DNA of 64,000 nt, from positions 62,001 through 126,000 of the forward strand of contig NZ_JHVC01000009.1 in assembly GCF_000619945.1 (NCBI RefSeq), read 5' to 3'. Of the stretch, positions 6,309-13,618 are shown in pieces (the stretch's first letter is position 1; each line of letters opens with the position of its first letter). The notes under the pieces were generated by a model. The model saw only the letters and a list, made by a program, of their open reading frames with translations. It did no database searches and was not told the origin of the DNA. The DNA is from Clostridium lundense DSM 17049. Its GTDB lineage: Bacteria > Bacillota > Clostridia > Clostridiales > Clostridiaceae. The position numbers were made by a program, and so were the translations under genes.

Positions 6309-8858
6309 ATGGATAATAAAAATGTAAAAATTGTAATATCAGGTGATATATGTGTAAATCAGTTACAATGGGTAACATACCCGAGCATAAATGCAGGTTT
6401 AAATTGGCAAACGCATTTAAATATGCACAGTATTTTTAGTTCAGGAGAAGCGTTACTTTTATCAAAGCTGGTAGCTTTATCAACTGGGGCTTCTGTGATA
6501 TCACCAAATACCGAGAACATGGAGTTAACTTTATCAGGAGAAATCCTTCGGTCTACTGCAGAATTAGATCTTTTTCCTGTATATGGCGATAAAAATAATG
6601 ATAAAAAAGTTTATAGAATAAGCCGTTTGATGGGATTTACGGGTCCAAAAGACAGGAGCACTAAGTTACTTCCTATTGTAAATGATGATCCTAATGCAGA
6701 TATAGTCATAATAGATGATGAAAATAATGGTTTTAACTCTAATGAAAAGTATTGGCCATTAGCGTTAAAATCATCTGAAGCATCACCAATAATATTATAT
6801 AAGATGAGCAATGTTATTGATTCTAGTGAACTTTGGAAACATATCCAGGGACTTAATAATAAAAATGTAATAGTAATTGTAAATGCTGATGATTTGCGTT
6901 CTAAAGGGGTTAATATAAGTAAAGGTCTGTCATGGGAAAAAACAGCTCAGGATTTTGTATGGCAAATTAATAATAATCCTAATCTTGCATTCCTGGCAAC
7001 TTGCCGTCATATTATAGTTCCTTTTGGACTTGAAGGGGCTATTTATTATAAAAATGAAGATGTACGTGAAGTTAAGTTGTATTTTCTACCATATGAATTT
7101 GAAGGCGGTTTTGTTAAGGAATCACAAGGTAAGATGTATGGGCTTACTTCTTGCTTTGTTGCAGGGCTTGCAAGCACTATTGTTTCAGGAAATCAAGATA
7201 ATGAAGAAATATCAGAATCAATAAATATGGGTATTCGTAAAGGAATTGTTTCTGCTCATAAATACTTTCTTGAAGGATTTGGGGAAAATGTTGAAGAATA
7301 TATATTTCCTAGCTTAGAAATATTTACCGAAAGGGAAGAGGATCTTATACATAGGGATCATGTGCAAGATGTAATAGTGCCTATTTCTCCTAATTCTCGC
7401 TGGTATATTTTAAAAGATAAAAGTTCTACAAGCCTAGCAGAGATAGCTTATGGCATTGTTAAGAATGGAGTTAAAAATGCACTTAAGTCTATACCAATAG
7501 CTAAGTTTGGAAATTTAACAACTGTAGATAAAACAGAGATTGAGAGTTATAAGAGTATAGAAAATCTTATGCTGGAGTATATTTCAAATAAAAATACTGT
7601 ACGCCCTCTTTCAATTGCTGTATTTGGAACTCCTGGGTCTGGTAAGTCCTTTGGTATAGTTGAGGTGGCTAATAGTATTGCACCAAATATAATTAAAAAG
7701 GTAGATTTTAATTTGTCGCAATTTAGATCCACAATGGATTTAATCAATGCTTTTCATAAAGTAAGAGATATTGTACTGGAAGGTAAGATCCCACTAGTAG
7801 TTTTTGATGAATTTGATTCTGCTTTTGAGGGTAATATTGGATGGCTCAAATATTTCCTAGCCCCTATGCAAGATGGTGTATTTAGAGAAGGGGATTCTAT
7901 TCATCCTATTGGAAAAGCTATCTTTGCATTTGCAGGTGGGACAAGCAGCACTTTTAGCGAATTCTGTGGAGAAGATATAGAAGATAAAGAAGAACAAAGA
8001 CAGTTTTTATTAAAGTTTAAAAGTGCTAAAGGGCCAGACTTTGTAAGTCGTTTAAGAGGCTATGTAAATATCAAGGGACCAAATCAAACAGATGAAAAAT
8101 TGGATCAGTTATTTATAATTAGAAGAGCAATACTACTTCGATCATTATTGGAACGTAAAGTACCTCATCTTATAAATGATAATGGAGAGGCTCAAATTGA
8201 TAATGGAGTACTAAGGGCAATGCTTAAAATTCCAAGATATAAGCATGAATCAAGATCTATGGAAGCTATATTGGATATGAGTATGTTGACTAACTCTACA
8301 AAATGGGAGCAATCATGTTTGCCTTCTAGAGAACAGCTAAAGCTTCATGTAGATGAAGAACAATTCTTACGTCATTTAATGCATGATGCATTTTATGGTG
8401 AAAAAATTGAAAGTATTGCAATGGAAATTCATGAAAAGTATAGAATGCTTAATGCAAATAATAAAAACATGGATAAGGCCTGCATAAAGCCTTGGGAGGA
8501 ACTCAGTGAGGAGCTTAAAAACTCTAGCCGTGAACAAGCTAGGAATATTCCAAGTGCTTTAATTAAAATTAATTATGATATTGTTTCAGTTAAGGATAAA
8601 CCGGAGTTTAAAAGATTTACACCTAAAGAATTAGAGATTTTAGCTAAAAATGAGCATATGCGATGGTATAGATATAGAAAAGAGTCTGGCTGGAAGTATG
8701 GCGAAGTTAAGGACAGCAAGAAAAAAACTGATTCTGATCTTGTTTCATGGAACAGTTTAACACAGGATAAAAAAGATAAGCTATATAAAATGGTTGAAAA
8801 TTGGCCACAAATATTGGCTAAATCAAATTTTAAGATAGAACCAGTAAAATTTTCCTGA
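6309..8858 (+). CDS. Large AAA+ ATPase with C-terminal RyR domain and ribokinase-like N-terminal region
   Basis: The protein has 849 residues. Residues about 1-330 look like a Rossmann/ribokinase-like fold (VIVNADDLRSKG and RHIIVPFGLEGAIYY resemble PfkB-type kinases, though I see no sure catalytic motif). A P-loop ATPase follows: Walker A FGTPGSGKS near 438-446 and Walker B LVVFDEFDSAF near 497. The last 75 residues (from about 771) match the RyR domain: LAKNEHMRWYRYRKESGW, then a spaced LVSW, then a final helix. RyR domains are known from ryanodine receptors and also occur in bacterial proteins, where they are thought to be ligand sensors. The gene has its own -10-like TATAAT and AGGAG site, no operon partner, and lies in a region with broken genes, so horizontal acquisition is possible. 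The function is unknown; a sensor or conflict role is inference. Confidence 0.75.
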   Translation: MDNKNVKIVISGDICVNQLQWVTYPSINAGLNWQTHLNMHSIFSSGEALLLSKLVALSTGASVISPNTENMELTLSGEILRSTAELDLFPVYGDKNNDKKVYRISRLMGFTGPKDRSTKLLPIVNDDPNADIVIIDDENNGFNSNEKYWPLALKSSEASPIILYKMSNVIDSSELWKHIQGLNNKNVIVIVNADDLRSKGVNISKGLSWEKTAQDFVWQINNNPNLAFLATCRHIIVPFGLEGAIYYKNEDVREVKLYFLPYEFEGGFVKESQGKMYGLTSCFVAGLASTIVSGNQDNEEISESINMGIRKGIVSAHKYFLEGFGENVEEYIFPSLEIFTEREEDLIHRDHVQDVIVPISPNSRWYILKDKSSTSLAEIAYGIVKNGVKNALKSIPIAKFGNLTTVDKTEIESYKSIENLMLEYISNKNTVRPLSIAVFGTPGSGKSFGIVEVANSIAPNIIKKVDFNLSQFRSTMDLINAFHKVRDIVLEGKIPLVVFDEFDSAFEGNIGWLKYFLAPMQDGVFREGDSIHPIGKAIFAFAGGTSSTFSEFCGEDIEDKEEQRQFLLKFKSAKGPDFVSRLRGYVNIKGPNQTDEKLDQLFIIRRAILLRSLLERKVPHLINDNGEAQIDNGVLRAMLKIPRYKHESRSMEAILDMSMLTNSTKWEQSCLPSREQLKLHVDEEQFLRHLMHDAFYGEKIESIAMEIHEKYRMLNANNKNMDKACIKPWEELSEELKNSSREQARNIPSALIKINYDIVSVKDKPEFKRFTPKELEILAKNEHMRWYRYRKESGWKYGEVKDSKKKTDSDLVSWNSLTQDKKDKLYKMVENWPQILAKSNFKIEPVKFS

Positions 8859-8880
8859 TATGATCTTCTAGGTGCAGTAA

Positions 8881-9362
8881 TCAACAGATGAGAGGGTAAA
8901 AGAACAGCTGAAAGTTATCAATACCTATTTTATAAAAAGCTGAAAAAATAATATAATAATCCCCTCGTTTTTCAGGTAAGTAAGGGGATATGTGGTTATG
9001 CCTGCTAGTTTTAAGTATTTTTCTGTAGCGGTAGAAATAAGCTAGTCCAATGGCAAGAGTATAATAAAAAAGAAATGCCAAATTAAGCAGTCCTCTAGGA
9101 CTGCATTACTTTTTTAAAGTATCAAAGAGAAAATGTTGTACAAATTTTTATTTGCCTTTAGGTATTCCTTTGGGGAGAGGCAAAAGAAAGCTAGTTCAAT
9201 GGAAATAATAAGAAGTAGGTTGAACTGTAGTAAGTTAAGCTTATACCATTCTACCTGTGAAAATTGATGCAAGTAAAGAATATATATTATAAAACTTGGC
9301 AATAAGGGATAATGTTTTGGAAATATGTGTATAATTATATTGCTGATATGGATACTAAGCAA
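8881..9362 (-). repeat. Two diverged copies of a short hydrophobic coding-like segment in a 690-base gap
   Basis: The stretch 8859-9548 holds no convincing gene. On the minus strand two short frames (9114-9362 and 8881-9081) encode related hydrophobic segments, ISIELAFFCLSPKEYLK and LAIGLAYFYRYRKILK, and the DNA around 9010-9065 and 9160-9215 aligns over about 55 bases. Neither frame has a ribosome site. They look like two remnants of the same membrane-protein gene, or two copies of a non-coding repeat. I do not recognise the family. Confidence 0.35.
9087..9116 (+). terminator. Hairpin with T-run in the gap after the RyR gene
   Basis: GCAGTCC, loop TCTA, GGACTGC, then ATTAC and six T residues. 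It lies about 230 bases after the RyR stop codon and could terminate that transcript. Confidence 0.5.
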
Positions 9363-9457
9363 TGATACATTAAAATATGCACTCCTATTTTGTGCTATAA
9401 TGAGCCAAAAATAAATTCACAAGTATATCTAAAATAATCACATTTGCCATTTGTTTA

Positions 9458-9487
9458 TTGACATAATGCAGTATAAAGACCTATAAT
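9458..9487 (+). promoter_or_regulatory. Sigma-A promoter for the gene at 9549
   Basis: Consensus TTGACA at 9458-9463 and TATAAT at 9482-9487 with an 18-base spacer, about 60 bases upstream of the ATG at 9549. An extra extended -10 (TGCTATAAT) lies near 9393-9401. Confidence 0.6.
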
Positions 9488-9548
9488 CAAGTCATCTATA
9501 GTATTTATTTTACAAATGAGTATGATAATGTATTAGGAGGGTAATTTG

Positions 9549-10106
9549 ATGTTGTGGTATTTGATGGTTTTATATGGGCTTGTTAGTTTTATATTTTTAG
9601 GTTGCTTATTTATAAGGAAATGGAAGATATCTGGAATGTTTTTTGTTGTAATACTTATTTTAACACCTTTTATTGGTAAAAGCATGGAAAAGGAATATAT
9701 TCAAAAATATGAACAAGCACTTACAGCCATTAATAATAAGAATTATGATAAGGCACAAGAATTATTAAATGATATAGATGACAAATATGAGAAAACTTAT
9801 AAATTAGCTCAAGAACAACTTAAGAAAATTAATGATATAAAAATGGAAAAAAATGTAGATATTGCAGAAACTAAATTTAAAGATGGAAATTATTATGGAG
9901 CTATGGAAGAGTTGTCAAAGGTGTTATTAATAAATGAAGAGCATAAAAAGGCAATGGAATTATTAAATAAAATTAATCAAAAGATACAAGATAATGTAGA
10001 AAAAGAAGCAGGTAAAACAGAAGTTTGGGGTGTTAATAAAATTGATGATGGAGAACAGAGTGTAAAAGTGATAAATAGTTATCAGCCAACTGTAAAAGGT
10101 AGATAA
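9549..10106 (+). CDS. Membrane-anchored protein with helical (TPR-like) repeats, function unknown
   Basis: This 185-residue protein opens with two transmembrane helices (about residues 1-22 and 29-45), followed by two related helical modules: YEQALTAINNKNYDKAQELL and the later AETKFKDGNYYGAMEELSKV. Both follow the small-residue pattern of TPR helices. The C-terminal 30 residues look disordered. The start is placed at the ATG at 9549 because AGGAGG lies eight bases upstream; the TTG directly before it is less likely. The protein probably sits in the membrane with its repeats in the cytoplasm or outside, as a docking surface. A hairpin at 10157 ends the transcript. I do not recognise a named family. 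Confidence 0.7.
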   Translation: MLWYLMVLYGLVSFIFLGCLFIRKWKISGMFFVVILILTPFIGKSMEKEYIQKYEQALTAINNKNYDKAQELLNDIDDKYEKTYKLAQEQLKKINDIKMEKNVDIAETKFKDGNYYGAMEELSKVLLINEEHKKAMELLNKINQKIQDNVEKEAGKTEVWGVNKIDDGEQSVKVINSYQPTVKGR

Positions 10107-10156
10107 AATTTATTGGAATTTATATAAAGATTAATATGAATCTATTTTATTAGAAG

Positions 10157-10187
10157 TTAGTGTGGGGGCATGCCTATGCTAATTTTT
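10157..10187 (+). terminator. Terminator after the TPR-like gene
   Basis: A roughly 10-bp stem with G-T wobbles (TTAGTGTGGG against CCTATGCTAA) is followed by six T residues about 50 bases after the stop codon. Confidence 0.55.
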
Positions 10188-10300
10188 TATTACTTAAAAT
10201 TAATATTGGTAAGCTTGATTATTTTAGTATAGTGTTCTAATATTATTTAATTTTAAAATAGTTTAAATAAAACACGGACAAATTACGGACAAAACCAAGA

Positions 10301-10335
10301 AAAAAGCACTTAGGAAAATTAATCCTAAGTGCTTT
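10301..10335 (-). terminator. Terminator of tRNA-Leu (minus strand)
   Basis: On the minus strand AAGCACTTAGGA and TCCTAAGTGCTT form a long stem followed by a T-run. It lies 18 bases beyond the CCA end of the tRNA. Confidence 0.75.
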
Positions 10336-10352
10336 AAACATAGATATATAAA

Positions 10353-10439
10353 TGGTGCCGAAGGCGGGACTTGAACCCGCACGTTGTTGCCAACGACGGA
10401 TTTTGAGTCCGTTGCGTCTGCCAATTCCACCACTTCGGC
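10353..10439 (-). tRNA. tRNA-Leu (anticodon CAA)
   Basis: The minus strand folds as a class II tRNA with a long variable arm. The acceptor stem is GCCGAAG/CTTCGGC, the anticodon loop CTCAAAA gives CAA (reads UUG), the T-arm contains GGTTCAAGTCC, and CCA is encoded. Length is 87 bases including CCA. Two direct ACGGACAAA copies lie just downstream (about 10274-10290). Confidence 0.95.
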
Positions 10440-10575
10440 TCGTGACAAAAAAATAATAACATATACACCAGTATAAGTCAAGAGAAATCTAATAATATTT
10501 ATTAAATTGGCCCAATGAAACACTTAATTATACAGTTAGGCCAGTTTAATAATTATTTTTTGAGAAAATATAGAG

Positions 10576-10590
10576 AATTGCGTGAAAATT
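10576..10590. promoter_or_regulatory. Possible CodY box upstream of the sigma-54 promoter
   Basis: AATTGCGTGAAAATT matches the CodY palindrome AATTTTCWGAAAATT at 12 of 15 positions and ends 13 bases before the -24 element. CodY represses peptide and amino-acid uptake genes when nutrients are plentiful. Such matches also occur by chance in AT-rich DNA. Confidence 0.3.
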
Positions 10591-10603
10591 CACTGAAATT
10601 CAT

Positions 10604-10620
10604 TTGGCACATTAATTGCT
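10604..10620 (+). promoter_or_regulatory. Sigma-54 (-24/-12) promoter of the abgT operon
   Basis: TTGGCAC, five bases, TTGCT matches the sigma-54 consensus TGGCAC-N5-TTGCW exactly. It lies about 100 bases upstream of the abgT start, and the cluster includes its own enhancer-binding protein with a GAFTGA loop at 13619-15613. Confidence 0.85.
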
Positions 10621-10717
10621 CAATATATTAGTGGCGGGATAAGAAAGGAGAGGGGATAAATTTTAAAGATATATCCTAAAGCAAATACATAATTTAATCA
10701 AAAGAAGGAGGATAAAT

Positions 10718-12241
10718 ATGGCGGTACAAGAGTTAAGATGTGAAAGAAAAAGTGTTGGTGGATTTTTAGGTTGGGTAGAAAGGGTAGGAAATAAGATTCC
10801 TCATCCATTCATATTATTCTTATGGTTAATACTTATAGTTTGGATTGCATCAGCAGTATGTGCTTTCTTTGGAGTTAGTGTAATTAACCCTAGCACAAAA
10901 AAGGTAGTAGTGGTGAAAAGTCTACTATCTGCTGAGGGAATAACTTATATACTTAAAAATATGATAAAAAACTTTACAGGTTTTGCACCGTTAGGATTAG
11001 TTTTAACTATGACACTTGGTATTGGACTAGCTGAACAGGTAGGATTAATATCTTCATTTATGAGATCTACAATGTTAAATGTTTCACCTAAGTTGGTTAC
11101 ATTCTCCATATTGATAATAGGTATATGTGGTAATATTGCTTCTGATGCTGCAATAATAATAGTACCAGCAGTAGCAGGAATGATATTTGCATCTTTAGGC
11201 AGACATCCTTTTGCAGGTATTGCAATAGGTTATGCTTCTACTACAGCAGGATTTAGTGCAAATCTTATAATAAGCGGAACAGATGTATTGCTTGGAGGAA
11301 TAACAAATGAAGCTATGGCAATTGTAGATAAAAGTGTTACTATTTCTCCAGCAGCTAACTATTATTTTATATTGGTATCTACTGTATTACTTGCTATTGT
11401 AGGAACTCTTGTAACAGAAAAAATCATTGAGCCTAGATTAGGCAAATATAATGGAAAGAAAGAAATTATAACTGAAGAAGTTACTAAAGAAGAAAAAGCA
11501 GGATTAAGAAAAGCAGGATGGGCAACATTAGTATACATGGTAGGTCTAATTGCAATTTTAATACCTAAAACTAGCTTTTTAAGAAATCCAAAAACTCATT
11601 CACTTGTACCATCACCATTTCTAGACTCATTAATACCTTTTATACTATTTTTATTTATTCTAATCTCTATAGTTTATGGTAAAGAAGTTGGAAAAATTAA
11701 ATCTATGGCAGATATACCTAAGTATATGAGTGCTGCAATAACAGGAATGAGCTCTTATATAGTTCTTGTATTTGTAATAGGACAATTTATAGCTCATTTT
11801 AACTGGAGTAATCTAGGTTATGTGCTGGCAGTTAAAGGAGCAGATTTACTAAGTGCTGCTAATTTTACTGGAATACCACTATTTATAGGCTTTGTTATCC
11901 TTACAGCTTTTATAAATTTATTTATTGGAAGTGGTTCTGCTAAATGGTCTCTATTAGCTCCAATATTTGTACCAATGTTTTATATGCTAGGATATAGTCC
12001 TGCTCTTACACAGGTGCTTTATAGAATAGGAGACTCTCCAACAAACATAATATCTCCATTATTTCCTTATTTCCCAATAATACTAGAATATTTCAATGAA
12101 TATGATGAGGATGCTGGCGTAGGTACTGTACTTTCTATGATGATTCCTTATTCTATAGCAATGTTAATAGGATGGATACTTTTAGCTATTGTATGGTACT
12201 TAATAGGAATTCCATTAGGACCAGGAGCACCAGTAAGATAG
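10718..12241 (+). CDS. abgT: AbgT-family transporter (p-aminobenzoyl-glutamate / amino-acyl substrate)
   Basis: The 507-residue protein has about a dozen hydrophobic helices and the AbgT hallmarks: the opening ERVGNKIPHP, the conserved FTGFAPLGLVLTMTLGIGLAE segment, GTDVLLGGI, and the late GSGSAKWSLLAPIFVPM and GDSPTNIISPLFPY motifs. AbgT transporters import p-aminobenzoyl-glutamate in E. coli, and some relatives export sulfonamides. Here the gene sits directly upstream of an M20 amidohydrolase, the usual import-and-cleave pairing. The start follows AGGAGG. Transcription is predicted from the sigma-54 promoter at 10604 under control of the regulator at 13619. The true substrate may be another acyl-amino acid or dipeptide. 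Confidence 0.9.
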   Translation: MAVQELRCERKSVGGFLGWVERVGNKIPHPFILFLWLILIVWIASAVCAFFGVSVINPSTKKVVVVKSLLSAEGITYILKNMIKNFTGFAPLGLVLTMTLGIGLAEQVGLISSFMRSTMLNVSPKLVTFSILIIGICGNIASDAAIIIVPAVAGMIFASLGRHPFAGIAIGYASTTAGFSANLIISGTDVLLGGITNEAMAIVDKSVTISPAANYYFILVSTVLLAIVGTLVTEKIIEPRLGKYNGKKEIITEEVTKEEKAGLRKAGWATLVYMVGLIAILIPKTSFLRNPKTHSLVPSPFLDSLIPFILFLFILISIVYGKEVGKIKSMADIPKYMSAAITGMSSYIVLVFVIGQFIAHFNWSNLGYVLAVKGADLLSAANFTGIPLFIGFVILTAFINLFIGSGSAKWSLLAPIFVPMFYMLGYSPALTQVLYRIGDSPTNIISPLFPYFPIILEYFNEYDEDAGVGTVLSMMIPYSIAMLIGWILLAIVWYLIGIPLGPGAPVR

Positions 12242-12297
12242 TTTTAAAATATAAAGGCTAAAAAATATTTAATTGCTTTTTAATAGGAGGGCTAAAA

Positions 12298-13482
12298 ATG
12301 AGTTGTTTATATATAGATAATTTTATAGAGGAATGTCTTGAAGAGGTAATAAAAATAAGAAGAGAAATTCATTCTAATCCAGAATTAGGAATGGAAGAAC
12401 ATGGTACTTCAAAGTTAATAGAAAATAAATTAAAGGAGTTAAACTTAGAAGTATGCACTGGAGTAGGAAATACTGGAGTAGTAGGTTTACTTAGAGGAGA
12501 AGAAGAAGGAAAAACCATGCTTTTAAGAGCAGATATGGATGCTCTTCCGCTAGAAGAACTTACAGACTTACCATTTAAATCGAAAAATAAAGGGATAATG
12601 CATGCTTGTGGGCATGATGCTCATGTAGCTATACTATTAGGGGCTGCTAAAGTATTGAGCAAAATGAAGAAAGAAATAAAGGGTAATATAAAGTTTGCTT
12701 TTCAACCAGCAGAAGAGTGCAATCCTGAAGGGGGAGCAAATTTTATGATTAGAGATGGAGTGCTTGAAAACCCTAAGGTAGACGCAGCAGCAGCATTACA
12801 TGTTTGGGATTTACCTTTGGGGAAAGTTGGAATAAAGCCAGGGGTAATGATGGCACAATCAGATAGAATATATATAAAGATTAAGGGTAAAAGTTCTCAT
12901 GGTTCTGCTCCACATCAAGGGGTAGATGCTATTGTAGCAGCTGCTCACGTGATAACTGCACTTCAAACCATAGTAAGTAGAAATATAGATCCTTTAAATA
13001 GTGCTGTAGTATCAATAGGGCTAATTAATGGAGGATATAGAGAAAATGTAATAGCTGATGAAGTAAACATGAAGGGTACTGTAAGAACATTTGACAGCGA
13101 AACTGTAAGCATTATGCCTGAGAAAATAGAAACTATAGTAAATGGAATATGTAAAGGTTTAAACTGTGAATATGAATATAAATATGTAAAGGGATATCCA
13201 TATATGTATAATGAGGAAAAGCTAACAGATTGTGCAGTAGAAGGATTGAAAAATTTCTTTGGAGAAGATGTGGTTATTTTGGATAGACCAGCTACTGGAG
13301 CAGAGGATTTTGCCTTCTTCTCTAAAAAAGTTCCTTCAGCTTTAATGTGGATAGGATGTAAATCAGAAAAAAATAAAGATTGCTGCGTACTTCATAATCC
13401 TAAATTCTTATTAGATGAGAGAGCTATAGCTAAAGGAATTAAAGCTATGTGTGCTGTAGCTTTAAATTTTTTAAATAATTAA
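12298..13482 (+). CDS. M20-family amidohydrolase (N-acyl-amino-acid / aminobenzoyl-glutamate hydrolase type)
   Basis: The 394-residue enzyme belongs to the M20D hippurate/N-acyl-amino-acid amidohydrolases. Visible motifs are RREIHSNPELGMEEH near the N-terminus, RADMDALPLEE, the metal-binding MHACGHDAHVAILLG (Cys and two His), QPAEECNPEGGA, and the late GAEDFAFFSKKVP. It should hydrolyse an amide bond in a substrate brought in by AbgT, releasing an amino acid in the cytoplasm. It follows abgT by 56 bases with its own AGGAGG, so the two form an operon that ends at the hairpin at 13498. No signal peptide is present. Confidence 0.9.
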   Translation: MSCLYIDNFIEECLEEVIKIRREIHSNPELGMEEHGTSKLIENKLKELNLEVCTGVGNTGVVGLLRGEEEGKTMLLRADMDALPLEELTDLPFKSKNKGIMHACGHDAHVAILLGAAKVLSKMKKEIKGNIKFAFQPAEECNPEGGANFMIRDGVLENPKVDAAAALHVWDLPLGKVGIKPGVMMAQSDRIYIKIKGKSSHGSAPHQGVDAIVAAAHVITALQTIVSRNIDPLNSAVVSIGLINGGYRENVIADEVNMKGTVRTFDSETVSIMPEKIETIVNGICKGLNCEYEYKYVKGYPYMYNEEKLTDCAVEGLKNFFGEDVVILDRPATGAEDFAFFSKKVPSALMWIGCKSEKNKDCCVLHNPKFLLDERAIAKGIKAMCAVALNFLNN

Positions 13483-13497
13483 ATATACAGGTTTAAT

Positions 13498-13544
13498 AAA
13501 AGGACTTTTCTTATGAAATATATACAGATAAGGAGAGTCCTTTT
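13498..13544 (+). terminator. Terminator of the abgT operon
   Basis: AAAAGGACT pairs with AGTCCTTTT, and the interior adds CTTAT/ATAAG pairing. It separates the operon from the regulator gene. Confidence 0.65.
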
Positions 13545-13618
13545 ACATATATATTTGATTTTGTTGAAAATTTGAATTATTATAAAATTAATAACTTTAT
13601 TGGAGGATATTAGAAACA

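Noticed and set aside
10271..10290. Phage attachment site at tRNA-Leu
   Set aside because: Two ACGGACAAA copies lie near the tRNA but no integrase or tRNA 3' duplication is present.
10263..10523. 86-codon minus-strand ORF over tRNA-Leu
   Set aside because: Coincides with the tRNA and its terminator; no ribosome site.
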